A stretch of DNA of 64,000 nt, from the NCBI GenBank assembly GCA_035447945.1, contig DAOTHZ010000001.1, forward strand, positions 1-64,000, given 5' to 3'. The notes beneath the pieces are model-generated. The model was not told the origin of the DNA and ran no database searches. It saw only the letters and a program-made list of their open reading frames with translations. The DNA is from Syntrophomonas_B sp035447945 (GTDB lineage: Bacteria > Bacillota > Syntrophomonadia > Syntrophomonadales > Syntrophomonadaceae). A program made the position numbers and the translations under genes. This document shows, one piece after another, positions 9,070 through 16,950 of the stretch (the stretch's first letter is position 1; each line of letters opens with the position of its first letter).

Positions 9070-9098
9070 ATTATCTTGTTTATTCTAAACTTGTTGAA
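9070..9098 (-). promoter_or_regulatory. Promoter of the MFS transporter gene
   Basis: Minus strand TTCAAC (9098-9093), a 17-nt spacer, GATAAT (9075-9070), ending 24 nt before the preferred start codon. Confidence 0.55.
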
Positions 9099-9219
9099 CA
9101 GAGATGGAAAGAGGTTTTATCCATTGGCAATCGTTGTAAAGGAGAACAGGTATTGACTAATGGGAGCATGGAGGGGTTCAGTGCAAATGCTTGCCAATGT
9201 TTGAAAAGGCAAGGCAAAA

Positions 9220-11790
9220 TCAACTGATGCTTTTGATCTCCGCCTGTTTGGCAACTTTTATCGTGCCATCCTGCACCAGTTTAATAAATAGATTGGCCAT
9301 GGCCGGGTCAAACTGGGTGCCCAGATTATTCTTGATTTCGGCCAGCGCGCTGTTGATTGTCAGACCTGCCCGATACGGGCGATTGGAGGTTAACGCGTCA
9401 AAGGCATCAGCAATGGCCAGACATCTGGCGGAAAAAGGAATATTCTCTCCTTTCAGCCCGCGCGGATATCCTTTGCCGTCCCATCTTTCGTGATGCCCGA
9501 TAACCGCTGGGATGACATGGTTCAGCGTCGGCAGATGTTTGATGATGGTGATGGACATTTCTACATGCTTTTTGATAATCTCGAATTCTTCCTCGGTAAG
9601 CCTGCCAGCTTTGGTAAGGATGTTTTCGGGTATGCCCAGCTTGCCGATATCATGCAGCAATGCCGCTTCCTGCAACACTTCAATGTGCGCTTTGTCCAGC
9701 GACATTTCGTTGGCGAGAATGGTAACATAGTTTGCTACTCGCTGTGAATGACCAAAGGTATAATGATCCTTGGCATCAATCGCTGCTGCAAGAGCATAGA
9801 TGGTGGAAGTATAGTTGGGCTGGAATAAATCCTCTGTATCACAGGAGGAAACGTTTTGCTTGGTAATGATGCGCGGTGTATAGATAACCGTTTGGTTTTT
9901 CCCCTGGTTTTTGGCAGTATACATAGCCAGATCAGCACGTTTCAAGAGCTCTTCGGTATTTGGTGCGGCTTGGGGATAGGTACAGATGCCGATACTGGCA
10001 GTTAGGAAACGCTGGGTTACATCATTCACATTGAAAAAGCTGGCTTCGATTTCGGTACGGATTTTTTCCGCCAGTTCATACGCTTTTCTAGCGTCATGAT
10101 ACGGTAGAATGACGGTAAATTCTTCGCCCCCGTAGCGGCAGATGGTTCCTTTGTCGCCGATGATTCGCTTCAGAATGTTTGCTACCATTTCCAATGCGCG
10201 ATCACCTTCGAAATGACCGTAAAGATCGTTGTACAGTTTAAACAAATCCAAATCGATCATCAACAAGGAAACTTCTGATGCACCGATCTTGTCAACGCTT
10301 TCAGGCAGTGCCTGGCAAAAATATCTGTGATTGTATAGTTTGGTCAGACTGTCGGTAATGGCATCGGATTGGGAGCGTGAATACAAACGAGCATTTTCAA
10401 AGGCGACCGCGGATGACGCACCCAGGTAAGTGAGCAAGTCCAGATCATCCAACGTATAGGCGACATTGTTTTTCCGGTTGGTCAGCATTAGCAAGGCAAT
10501 AATATTGTCCCTGACTTTGATCGGGATGATGAGTTCGATCCCGGTGTTGTGCAGTTTGCTTTTTTCTTGTTCCCACATGGATTTAAAAAAAGGCTGGTAA
10601 TACAATTGATCTCTGTTAAGACCGGAGTTATTTTTGTTCATCCATTTTATAACGGGATTATCGAAGGAGATTTCCAGATCCGGCTGGAATAGTTGGGATG
10701 AAGTCGCAAACACTCGATAGGTTTTATGTTCATCATTTTTTTGCAGGAGCAAAACATGCGAAGCATTCAAAGCCAGTTGTACAGCTTCAATCAATTCTCT
10801 GGCGATGCTGTTTAAATCCAAATTATTGGAAATGCGGTTGCTGAATTGTCTCAAAGCCTGCCGTTGGGTATATTCAGCTTTATAAAACAATTTGTCGACC
10901 AGTCGGGATGACAACCGGTACAGGGGTTGCAGAGTAATGGCAACAGCCAACGCGACCAGCGTGGTAAAATAGGGAATGATTTTTTCGTAGCGGGTCAGCA
11001 TATGGTTTTCGATGAAAAATACGATAAAAATATAAGCGATCGTAAGTGAAACAACAAAAGCTGAATATACCAATCCTCGGGTGATCATGAAACGCAGTTC
11101 CACCATACGATATTTGTAAATGGCAATCATAAGCATAAAAGCGTTGATAAAACAAGCCAGAAGATCAATCGGAAACTGCCCCAGGACAGGAATTAAGTTA
11201 CATACGTTGCCTATAAACATGATAGCGATACCGTTGTTGATTAACCGGACGCTACCGGCAGAAGGAGAATTTTTTATGTGACTTACGCTGCGCTTGGCTT
11301 TCAAAAGAGTTGAGACAATCATTGCCAATGCAAATATATAGATAAACGGCGCCAAGGTGCCAATCGAATAAGTGAATTTTCTGACTTCAAATTCCCGACC
11401 CCATAACATAACGGTATTAGTTATGACTCCGGCATCAGCAACGATATACCCTTTTAGGTTAATAATGATAAAGGCAAACGTCCCTATTCCCCAGAATATG
11501 GTCGGTAGTATACGCAACGAATTGGTGAAAACTGAGACAAAGTAATAAAGCAGATAGGTTACCATGACAGCACCAATAATCATAACTCTATCCCAGAAAA
11601 GCACACCGGGATAGAGTTTGATGGACATGAATACGGCTGAAACAGTCCATAAGATCATTGCTCCCAATACAGGTATAAATGCACGGATCAAACGATCCTT
11701 CTGGGCGATGCAGAAGAAGAACATCAACAAGCAGTAGCTGCAAAGTGCTACAAGCGGTATATATGTAAAAAACAATTCAACAAATGTCAT
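9220..11790 (-). CDS. Membrane GAF-GGDEF-HD-GYP protein (c-di-GMP synthesis and breakdown)
   Basis: An 856-residue protein. Residues 1-290 form about eight membrane helices resembling the histidine-kinase N-terminal sensor type. A GAF domain follows (about 320-470), then a GGDEF domain (about 485-650) with an intact RYGGEEF active site near 553, then an HD-GYP domain (about 665-845) with HDIGK near 712 and HHERWDGKGYP near 770. It could therefore both make and hydrolyse c-di-GMP. The inhibitory RxxD I-site is missing (G at both positions), so product inhibition is not expected. The start lies 1 nt from the stop of the GH3 gene, so it is the last gene of the GH3 operon. Confidence 0.9.
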   Translation of the reverse strand: MTFVELFFTYIPLVALCSYCLLMFFFCIAQKDRLIRAFIPVLGAMILWTVSAVFMSIKLYPGVLFWDRVMIIGAVMVTYLLYYFVSVFTNSLRILPTIFWGIGTFAFIIINLKGYIVADAGVITNTVMLWGREFEVRKFTYSIGTLAPFIYIFALAMIVSTLLKAKRSVSHIKNSPSAGSVRLINNGIAIMFIGNVCNLIPVLGQFPIDLLACFINAFMLMIAIYKYRMVELRFMITRGLVYSAFVVSLTIAYIFIVFFIENHMLTRYEKIIPYFTTLVALAVAITLQPLYRLSSRLVDKLFYKAEYTQRQALRQFSNRISNNLDLNSIARELIEAVQLALNASHVLLLQKNDEHKTYRVFATSSQLFQPDLEISFDNPVIKWMNKNNSGLNRDQLYYQPFFKSMWEQEKSKLHNTGIELIIPIKVRDNIIALLMLTNRKNNVAYTLDDLDLLTYLGASSAVAFENARLYSRSQSDAITDSLTKLYNHRYFCQALPESVDKIGASEVSLLMIDLDLFKLYNDLYGHFEGDRALEMVANILKRIIGDKGTICRYGGEEFTVILPYHDARKAYELAEKIRTEIEASFFNVNDVTQRFLTASIGICTYPQAAPNTEELLKRADLAMYTAKNQGKNQTVIYTPRIITKQNVSSCDTEDLFQPNYTSTIYALAAAIDAKDHYTFGHSQRVANYVTILANEMSLDKAHIEVLQEAALLHDIGKLGIPENILTKAGRLTEEEFEIIKKHVEMSITIIKHLPTLNHVIPAVIGHHERWDGKGYPRGLKGENIPFSARCLAIADAFDALTSNRPYRAGLTINSALAEIKNNLGTQFDPAMANLFIKLVQDGTIKVAKQAEIKSIS

Positions 11791-11791
11791 T

Positions 11792-13408
11792 TTACACCCC
11801 TGTTATGTTTGAACCGCGAGCAATTTTCATGAGTTCAAGCATCTCAAAATGAGAAGGATTCATGCGCTGCGGCCTTTTCCCAAACAACTCCTGGTATCGG
11901 TCAATTGTGCCAGTGGGGAGGATGGTAATTTGCAAGGGCTCAATTCCCAGCAACGATTTCAGATCCTTGTAATCACTGTCGATATAACGGAAATAAATGG
12001 CCAAATGTTCAGTGATAATGTCCCGGGTCAAACCGTAGTGAATACCCTCCGGACTGACTTCGACATACAGATGCATAAAAGCTGTGTTACTTTCATCAAA
12101 TTGCTTCAAGGCACACCAATCATGGATATCCAGCTTGGACAAGGTTAGGGCCTCATTTATTGTCGCTTCGGAAATGCGGGTAAAACCGGCAATATCGATC
12201 AGATTCGGCTCTCGATCAAGATAAACAAATTGGGGTAAACGCAAATCATCCTGTTCGTTATACAGAGAAATGCATTTAAATATATCTCCGACCCGGTATC
12301 GGGCAAAGGCTCCTCCTTTTAAGTTGGAGATGACCAGTTCGTATTTCATTCCTTCCTGCAGTTCATCCATCAAATAAGTGCGCGGGACATAATCTGGGTC
12401 TTCCAGGTTTTTTTCCACCTCCGGCCAGGGGATGAATTCATAAAAACAAACATCAGGAAAAAAAACCAGGCCATTTTTGCTCCAGGTTTCAGTCGCCATA
12501 CAGGTGGTTTCGGTGCCGCCGAATATTTCCAGAGGCCGAATGCCCCAGTTTGCTTCGATTTTGGCTTTATAACCGGCTGAATCCGTTCCGGCGCAGATGA
12601 GCCCTTTCAGATTCCAAATATCTTTGGGTCGAATTGGTACTTTCTCCTCGAGACGGTTGGTCCATGCCTTGAGCATGCGGTAATTCATTTTTAGAGAATT
12701 GTTCAGCGGATTAATCTTGTCACCGGTACCGCCCCCGGAAGCAAACTGTTCGCCGATTTTTGCGATTACGCTGCTGAGTCCGAAGAAAAGGTCCACTCCT
12801 TGTTGCATGCCCAGTTTAAATCCTAGTTTGTTTCTGCCGCTGAAACTCAAGGAAACAGCTTCTTTTTCCGATGGCAACCAATTAACCGATATTTCATCCT
12901 GCATTATCAACGGGGCCAGTCCTGTAAGATAAGGCAACGGCGCCATGCCATAGAGAAAATTTTCCCCGCCGCGCAGACTAAATTGTCCTTTTTGCGTGCT
13001 GGTAGAGAGTATTAAACAAGTAATGAAACTGCTTTTATGGCATTTGATCATACTTTCGGTATAAGGAGCTACCTTGATGGGATTTTTTGCTCCTTCCCAG
13101 GTGGTTTCGATCCACAGCAAAGGTTTGGCAGGAAGGACAGACGCTGCACGCAACAATAACAGATCAGCATAATCCTCATAGCGAGTCAACGGTACTACCT
13201 GTCGATATTCATCAATACTGGATGGTTTGGCACCTTTCATGATCCGTCTGCCCAGTTCGCAGCGGGAATACATTTCGATCTGTTCCAGCATCAGCCGGTT
13301 CTGGATGTCCATATACTCATCGATGGAAAAATCCAAAAAGCCGCAATACGTATGCCAGATTCTCTCGTATTGCTTATCTTTCAGAAGTTGATCTAAATTC
13401 ATAGCCAT
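11792..13408 (-). CDS. GH3-family acyl-adenylating ligase (auxin-responsive promoter family homologue)
   Basis: A 538-residue member of the GH3 family. In plants these enzymes activate a carboxylic acid with ATP and join it to an amino acid. Recognisable parts are the ATP-binding stretch FGGTETTCMATETW followed by FFPDVCFYEFIP, and the motif ARYRVGDIFKC (YRVGD in plant GH3). The first motif is altered (TTWEGAKNPIKVAPYT instead of SSGTSxGxxK). Bacterial members have no settled substrate. It sits in an operon with two methyltransferases and a c-di-GMP enzyme. Two ATGs compete: 13408, and 13402, which has better spacing (7 nt) to AGGGAG. Family assignment is firm, substrate unknown. Confidence 0.85.
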   Translation of the reverse strand: MAMNLDQLLKDKQYERIWHTYCGFLDFSIDEYMDIQNRLMLEQIEMYSRCELGRRIMKGAKPSSIDEYRQVVPLTRYEDYADLLLLRAASVLPAKPLLWIETTWEGAKNPIKVAPYTESMIKCHKSSFITCLILSTSTQKGQFSLRGGENFLYGMAPLPYLTGLAPLIMQDEISVNWLPSEKEAVSLSFSGRNKLGFKLGMQQGVDLFFGLSSVIAKIGEQFASGGGTGDKINPLNNSLKMNYRMLKAWTNRLEEKVPIRPKDIWNLKGLICAGTDSAGYKAKIEANWGIRPLEIFGGTETTCMATETWSKNGLVFFPDVCFYEFIPWPEVEKNLEDPDYVPRTYLMDELQEGMKYELVISNLKGGAFARYRVGDIFKCISLYNEQDDLRLPQFVYLDREPNLIDIAGFTRISEATINEALTLSKLDIHDWCALKQFDESNTAFMHLYVEVSPEGIHYGLTRDIITEHLAIYFRYIDSDYKDLKSLLGIEPLQITILPTGTIDRYQELFGKRPQRMNPSHFEMLELMKIARGSNITGV

Positions 13409-13437
13409 TCTCCCTGACGTAGGGTATTTTGGTCCAT

Positions 13438-14079
13438 TTATTGATACGATTCAGTGACGGCAGTAACAATAAAGTAGGTGCGGGCCACCAATTCCCAATC
13501 AATATGCTTAAATCCACTTGCATCCAGCATTTGTTCCATTTCCTCAGGTGAATATATCCTTACATCACCCTTCGTGTTGAAAGGTGATTGTAAATAATAG
13601 TTGATCGCCTGACGCAGCTTCTTTGGCCACCAAGGGTCGGCAATCACCAGTCGGCCGCCCGGTTTTAATACCCGGTACATTTCCTTCAAGGATTGTATGG
13701 GGTTGGGATAATGGTGAAAGGCCGCGTTGCAAACGGCCAGGTCAAATATGTCATCGTTCCAGGGCAGGTTATCAGCATCCCCGACCCGCAAATCAGCATT
13801 TGTTCCCAGCTTTATTTGGGCTTGCTTGATCATTTGCTCGGACAAATCAATTCCGCAAGCTTTCATATGGGGCTGTTCTTTTCCAAGTATTGCCAGCATA
13901 ACTCCGGAGCCGCAGCCAACATCCAGCAGCGACTCAAAAGGCTGCTCGCTGATTTTTTCGAGAACCTGCGCATACATTTGCTGACAGTATTGACCGTCCC
14001 AGGTCAGCTCATAGTTAAACGCAGATTTATCAAAATAGCGCCTGCTTTTTTCTTTATGTTTTTGTTGTGCCAAATTCAT
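13438..14079 (-). CDS. Class I SAM-dependent methyltransferase
   Basis: A 213-residue cytosolic methyltransferase (Methyltransf_11/25 type). SAM motif I is LLDVGCGSGV (about 47-56), motif II is the acidic CGIDLS, then DLAVCNAAFHHYPNP and LKPGGRLVIADP. Methyl acceptor unknown; the UbiE/small-molecule type fits best. Its ATG directly abuts the TAA of the upstream membrane methyltransferase gene (zero spacing), so translation is probably coupled. The ribosome site GGTGA lies inside the upstream gene. It is 29 nt upstream of the GH3 ligase gene, suggesting the same substrate chain. Confidence 0.88.
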   Translation of the reverse strand: MNLAQQKHKEKSRRYFDKSAFNYELTWDGQYCQQMYAQVLEKISEQPFESLLDVGCGSGVMLAILGKEQPHMKACGIDLSEQMIKQAQIKLGTNADLRVGDADNLPWNDDIFDLAVCNAAFHHYPNPIQSLKEMYRVLKPGGRLVIADPWWPKKLRQAINYYLQSPFNTKGDVRIYSPEEMEQMLDASGFKHIDWELVARTYFIVTAVTESYQ

Positions 14080-14655
14080 TTAATCACCTTTTCCCAGCAA
14101 AGACGCCAGACTATGTTGAAGACTGGTAAGGTTCGGTATTATAAAGGGTACTTGCTGTTGATAAATGTGGTAGTCTTCCAGTATAATGGGAAAAATCCAG
14201 CGATCCTGAATATAAACATAAACGATATCAAGCAGCGTCCATATTATGGCAGCAATCAACAATAGTTGGTTATTAAAGGCCAATCCGCTCAGGCAATAAA
14301 AGAGGAAAAACCATAATACTCCCGGATGTCTGCAAAGAGCGTACATTCCTGTGGTAACAACGGTATTCCCCTTTTGCGTTTCCAGGTAGGTCTTTTTAAA
14401 TGAGACTGCACCAAAAATTGTATAAATCATCAATAGCAAAACCAGGATGGCCAAAATCAGCGCCAACCATTGCCATAATGTCGAAATCCGTATGCTGTGA
14501 GGGCTAATGATGATTGCCATGGTTGAAAATGCCAGGATGAAACTTCCCAGTACAACCAGAATATTCATGTTTTTGCTGATGAATCTGATTTTGTTAAGAT
14601 CAAATATGGCAAAACAGATAAAGGCCAGACTACCGGCAAAAATAAAAGACACCAT
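14080..14655 (-). CDS. Integral membrane methyltransferase-like protein (ICMT/PEMT type)
   Basis: A 191-residue protein with five to six membrane helices. The pattern TTGMYALCRHPGVLWF followed by a C-terminal D-x(3)-Y-x(2)-Y-x(3)-VP is characteristic of the isoprenylcysteine carboxyl methyltransferase/phospholipid N-methyltransferase superfamily, where the RHP and C-terminal region bind SAM. First gene of the four-gene GH3 operon. The substrate is probably lipophilic or membrane-borne (inference). Isoprenylation itself is not expected in bacteria, so the eukaryotic name should not be transferred. Confidence 0.72.
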   Translation of the reverse strand: MVSFIFAGSLAFICFAIFDLNKIRFISKNMNILVVLGSFILAFSTMAIIISPHSIRISTLWQWLALILAILVLLLMIYTIFGAVSFKKTYLETQKGNTVVTTGMYALCRHPGVLWFFLFYCLSGLAFNNQLLLIAAIIWTLLDIVYVYIQDRWIFPIILEDYHIYQQQVPFIIPNLTSLQHSLASLLGKGD

Positions 14656-14979
14656 TAAGCACCTATGTTACAATATTCTGTAAATTACAGCATATTATAT
14701 CTTGTTGCAAATTACAAGTAATATCGTCAATTTCTTAAATAAAAACATTGTTTATTTTGGCTGTTATTAAGATACATCAAGACAGACTGTCGTATTTGAA
14801 AGAATTGTACTTTTTTACGTTGCAGGAACAATTCCTTGATGCAGTACTTCACCATAAATCTAATATTTCCTGCTTTTATATTGTTTTAAATGAAACATTC
14901 ATGGATAAATCGGCTTATATTCAACCCATGATCCGTAGAATCCAGATTTGAAAAGCACTCCTGGATTCTCAATCGAGCA
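14656..14979. other. Intergenic region between the GH3 operon and the QueG-like gene
   Basis: A 324-nt AT-rich stretch without a credible gene. Near the GH3 operon start it contains a TATAAT on the minus strand (complement 14699-14694) without a recognisable -35, and several TTACA/TGTAA inverted repeats (separate entry). At 14937-14945 / 14961-14969 there is a 9-bp perfect inverted repeat (AGAATCCAG / CTGGATTCT) just past the QueG-like stop codon, with no T tract, possibly a weak 3' hairpin of that gene. A 67-codon open frame on the plus strand (14748-14951) has no ribosome site or family resemblance. Confidence 0.6.
14668..14690. promoter_or_regulatory. Inverted repeats upstream of the GH3 operon, candidate operator
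   Basis: CTGTAA-A-TTACAG (14678-14690) is a perfect 13-bp palindrome, and TTACA-N6-TGTAA (14668-14683) overlaps it. They lie 13-35 nt from the first gene of the operon, next to its TATAAT. The half-sites resemble those in front of the nearby Fur/PerR gene, although the spacing differs. Confidence 0.45.
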
Positions 14980-16140
14980 TCAGCCCGTTGCCGAATTGAA
15001 AATATTGCCATCCGTTTCTGCTGCGCTTGCCAGTGCCCAGGCAATTTCTGCTTTGACAATTCCTGAGGCATCCTGTGCAAATTGTCGCAGCGCTGCAATA
15101 GATGAGGCACCGCCAAGTTTGCCAAGTGCCCAGACAATCATGGCTTGCACGCGCTCATCATCGTTTTCCGGGTAAGCGCTGATCAGAGCGGATACATATT
15201 GCCGATCACAACTGTTACCCATCACCCGGGCAACATTCATCTTCCAGCGCCAAATGTCGCGCGATGACATATAAAACATATGGGGTTGAATGTTTTGCTT
15301 AAAGTATTCCTTGTCCATGTGCAGCAGGCGAGGCAATTCAAACCAGACGGATTTTTGAAGGACTCTTTCATTTTTCGGCAGTTCCTGGGCCAACCACGGT
15401 TCATTGCGCGGACAAACGCTTTGACAGCGGTCACAGCCGTATACCCACATCCCCATGGGTTCGCGAAGTTCACGAGGGGTAAGCTCCTCGCCGTAATAGG
15501 TTAGATAAGAGATGCAGCGCTGCGGATCAATTTTATTGGGACCCAATATAGCGCCGGTAGGGCAGGAAGCAATGCAAGCGTTGCGGCACCATTGGGGACA
15601 GGTAACCGCAATACTTGGTTCATCGGGGGCGAATTCCCCGTCGGTCAAGATTGCCACAGCAACCACCCATGAGCTTTGGCGGGCTGTCCGGCTTGCATAG
15701 AAGAAATTGTTCTTGCCGAAGGTACCCAGACCGGCACGTGCTGCTGCCAGCCTTTGCGGAAGGTCGTTGGCTACTTTGGATTGGATACCGTTTTCTCTTA
15801 AATAATTGCGCAATTGTTTGATTTTTATGGCCAATCGATCCTTGGTTATTCGGTCATCGTCCAGATAACAACGCCCGAATTTACCGACCATGGAAGCAGG
15901 GAAAGAACCTTGGTAGTAGTTATCCAAAACCACAATCATGGATTTGGCTTCCGGCATGAGCAAGGAAGGAACCGTACCTTCGAGCAAATCCAGGCCTTTG
16001 TCTGATGTCCAACGGTAGTATTCGGCTCTTTCCTGCAAGAGTTGCTGTTGGGAAGAGAAAGGGTCAATTCCCGTGAAGCCGATGTCGGCAAAGCCAATCT
16101 CTCTTGCCGCAGCAGCGACCGCCCTTTTTAACGGCATCAT
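14980..16140 (-). CDS. QueG-like 4Fe-4S protein (epoxyqueuosine reductase family) with HEAT repeats
   Basis: A protein of 385-386 residues. QueG reduces epoxyqueuosine in tRNA with cobalamin and two 4Fe-4S clusters. This protein keeps the overall plan: N-terminal DUF1730-like region, ARAGLGTFGKN, the double-cluster region ending RCISYLTYYGEELTP and YGCDRCQSVCPRN, and a C-terminal HEAT-like part (from about 300). One detail is odd. The first cluster motif reads CPQWCRNACIASCP, spaced C-x3-C-x3-C-x3-CP, where canonical QueG has C-x2-C-x2-C-x3-CP. It may be a diverged paralogue rather than the tRNA enzyme. GGAGG lies 4 and 7 nt before two consecutive ATGs (16140, 16137). The open frame to 16227 is not used. 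Confidence 0.72.
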   Translation of the reverse strand: MMPLKRAVAAAAREIGFADIGFTGIDPFSSQQQLLQERAEYYRWTSDKGLDLLEGTVPSLLMPEAKSMIVVLDNYYQGSFPASMVGKFGRCYLDDDRITKDRLAIKIKQLRNYLRENGIQSKVANDLPQRLAAARAGLGTFGKNNFFYASRTARQSSWVVAVAILTDGEFAPDEPSIAVTCPQWCRNACIASCPTGAILGPNKIDPQRCISYLTYYGEELTPRELREPMGMWVYGCDRCQSVCPRNEPWLAQELPKNERVLQKSVWFELPRLLHMDKEYFKQNIQPHMFYMSSRDIWRWKMNVARVMGNSCDRQYVSALISAYPENDDERVQAMIVWALGKLGGASSIAALRQFAQDASGIVKAEIAWALASAAETDGNIFNSATG

Positions 16141-16215
16141 TTTGCCTCCTCTGCGCTTGTTAAGAACATTGTAACAAGTTGATCGACATATGCATAGAGA
16201 TGTCATCTTGCCAAG

Positions 16216-16249
16216 AACCCCCGTCACTTTATCAGTAACCGGGGGTTTT
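16216..16249 (-). terminator. Hairpin downstream of the Fur-family gene
   Basis: An 8-bp perfect inverted repeat, AACCCCCG / CGGGGGTT, with a 16-nt loop. On the minus strand it is followed only by TTCTTGG. It lies in the gap between the Fur gene and the QueG-like gene. Confidence 0.5.
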
Positions 16250-16332
16250 AAGGAGAGGAGTATTTAAAAATTTTTATATGATATGTTCCAAACCTTGCCG
16301 TTTTAGTCCTGTTGCGAACGGCTGAGGTCATT

Positions 16333-16767
16333 TTAATTGATTTGCTTGTTTCGATTCTCAATACAGATCGGACAGACGCCCTTAAAGTAAACCCGACTTT
16401 CGTTGACTTCAAAACCATCCAGCCCGGATATTCCAAGCTGGGTCACTTCAATATGAATGTCATAGATTTTGCTGCAATGGGCACATTGAAAATGAGCGTG
16501 CAAAGAAATATCGGCATCATACCGATTTTCGTTTTCCTCCAGGTTGAGCATATTGATTATACCTCTTTCTACAAACAAATTCAGTGTATTATACAACGTG
16601 GTTTTCGATAGTGTAGGAATCTCGTCCAACAGTTCGCGATAGATCATATCCACGGTAGGATGATTCTTGTGTTCCGTTAAATACCTCAAAATTCTAAGGC
16701 GATGATGCGACGGTTTAATGTTGTGCATTGTCAATATTCGTTCCAGATTTTTTAAATCCACTGCCAT
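16333..16767 (-). CDS. Fur-family metalloregulator, PerR-like
   Basis: A 144-residue winged-helix repressor (148 if the ATG at 16779 is used, but that codon touches its own AAAAGG, so the ATG at 16767 is preferred). The HTH is PSHHRLRILRYLTEHKNHPTVDMIYREL. The regulatory metal site residues appear in RYDADISLHAHFQC (Asp, His, His), and the structural zinc site uses two CxxC pairs, CAHC and CPIC. An Asp at the first ligand position is typical of peroxide-sensing PerR, but the Fur/PerR/Zur choice is not certain. A Per-box-like palindrome lies 35 nt upstream, so autoregulation is likely. Confidence 0.87.
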   Translation of the reverse strand: MAVDLKNLERILTMHNIKPSHHRLRILRYLTEHKNHPTVDMIYRELLDEIPTLSKTTLYNTLNLFVERGIINMLNLEENENRYDADISLHAHFQCAHCSKIYDIHIEVTQLGISGLDGFEVNESRVYFKGVCPICIENRNKQIN

Positions 16768-16801
16768 TGCGTCTGCCATCCTTTTGATATGGTTTTAAAT
16801 A

Positions 16802-16826
16802 TGTAATCATTACAGATGATTGTAAT
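16802..16826. promoter_or_regulatory. Fur/PerR-type operator upstream of the regulator gene
   Basis: TGTAAT-C-ATTACA (16802-16814) is a perfect 6-1-6 palindrome matching the Per/Fur-box plan (TTATAATnATTATAA) at most positions. It overlaps a second inverted repeat, ATTACA-N6-TGTAAT (16809-16826). Located between the divergent Fur gene and the cca promoter, so it could control both. Confidence 0.65.
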
Positions 16827-16840
16827 TTTTGCAGCCAAGC

Positions 16841-16869
16841 TTGTCAAGACGGATTCATGCGATTACTAA
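16841..16869 (+). promoter_or_regulatory. Promoter of the CCA-adding enzyme gene
   Basis: TTGTCA (16841-16846), a 17-nt spacer and TACTAA (16864-16869), about 80 nt upstream of the start codon. Confidence 0.5.
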
Positions 16870-16950
16870 AATAACCTGCTTGCTGCCTGTGGTAAAATGT
16901 CTACAAGGAAGCTTACACAGACGATTCGATTCTTCAAGGAGTAAATTTAC

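Noticed and set aside
14748..14951. 67-codon plus-strand frame in the gap before the QueG-like gene
   Set aside because: No ribosome site, no family features, AT-driven composition.
14937..14969. 9-bp inverted repeat after the QueG-like stop codon as an intrinsic terminator
   Set aside because: No T tract on the transcribed side; noted only within the intergenic entry.
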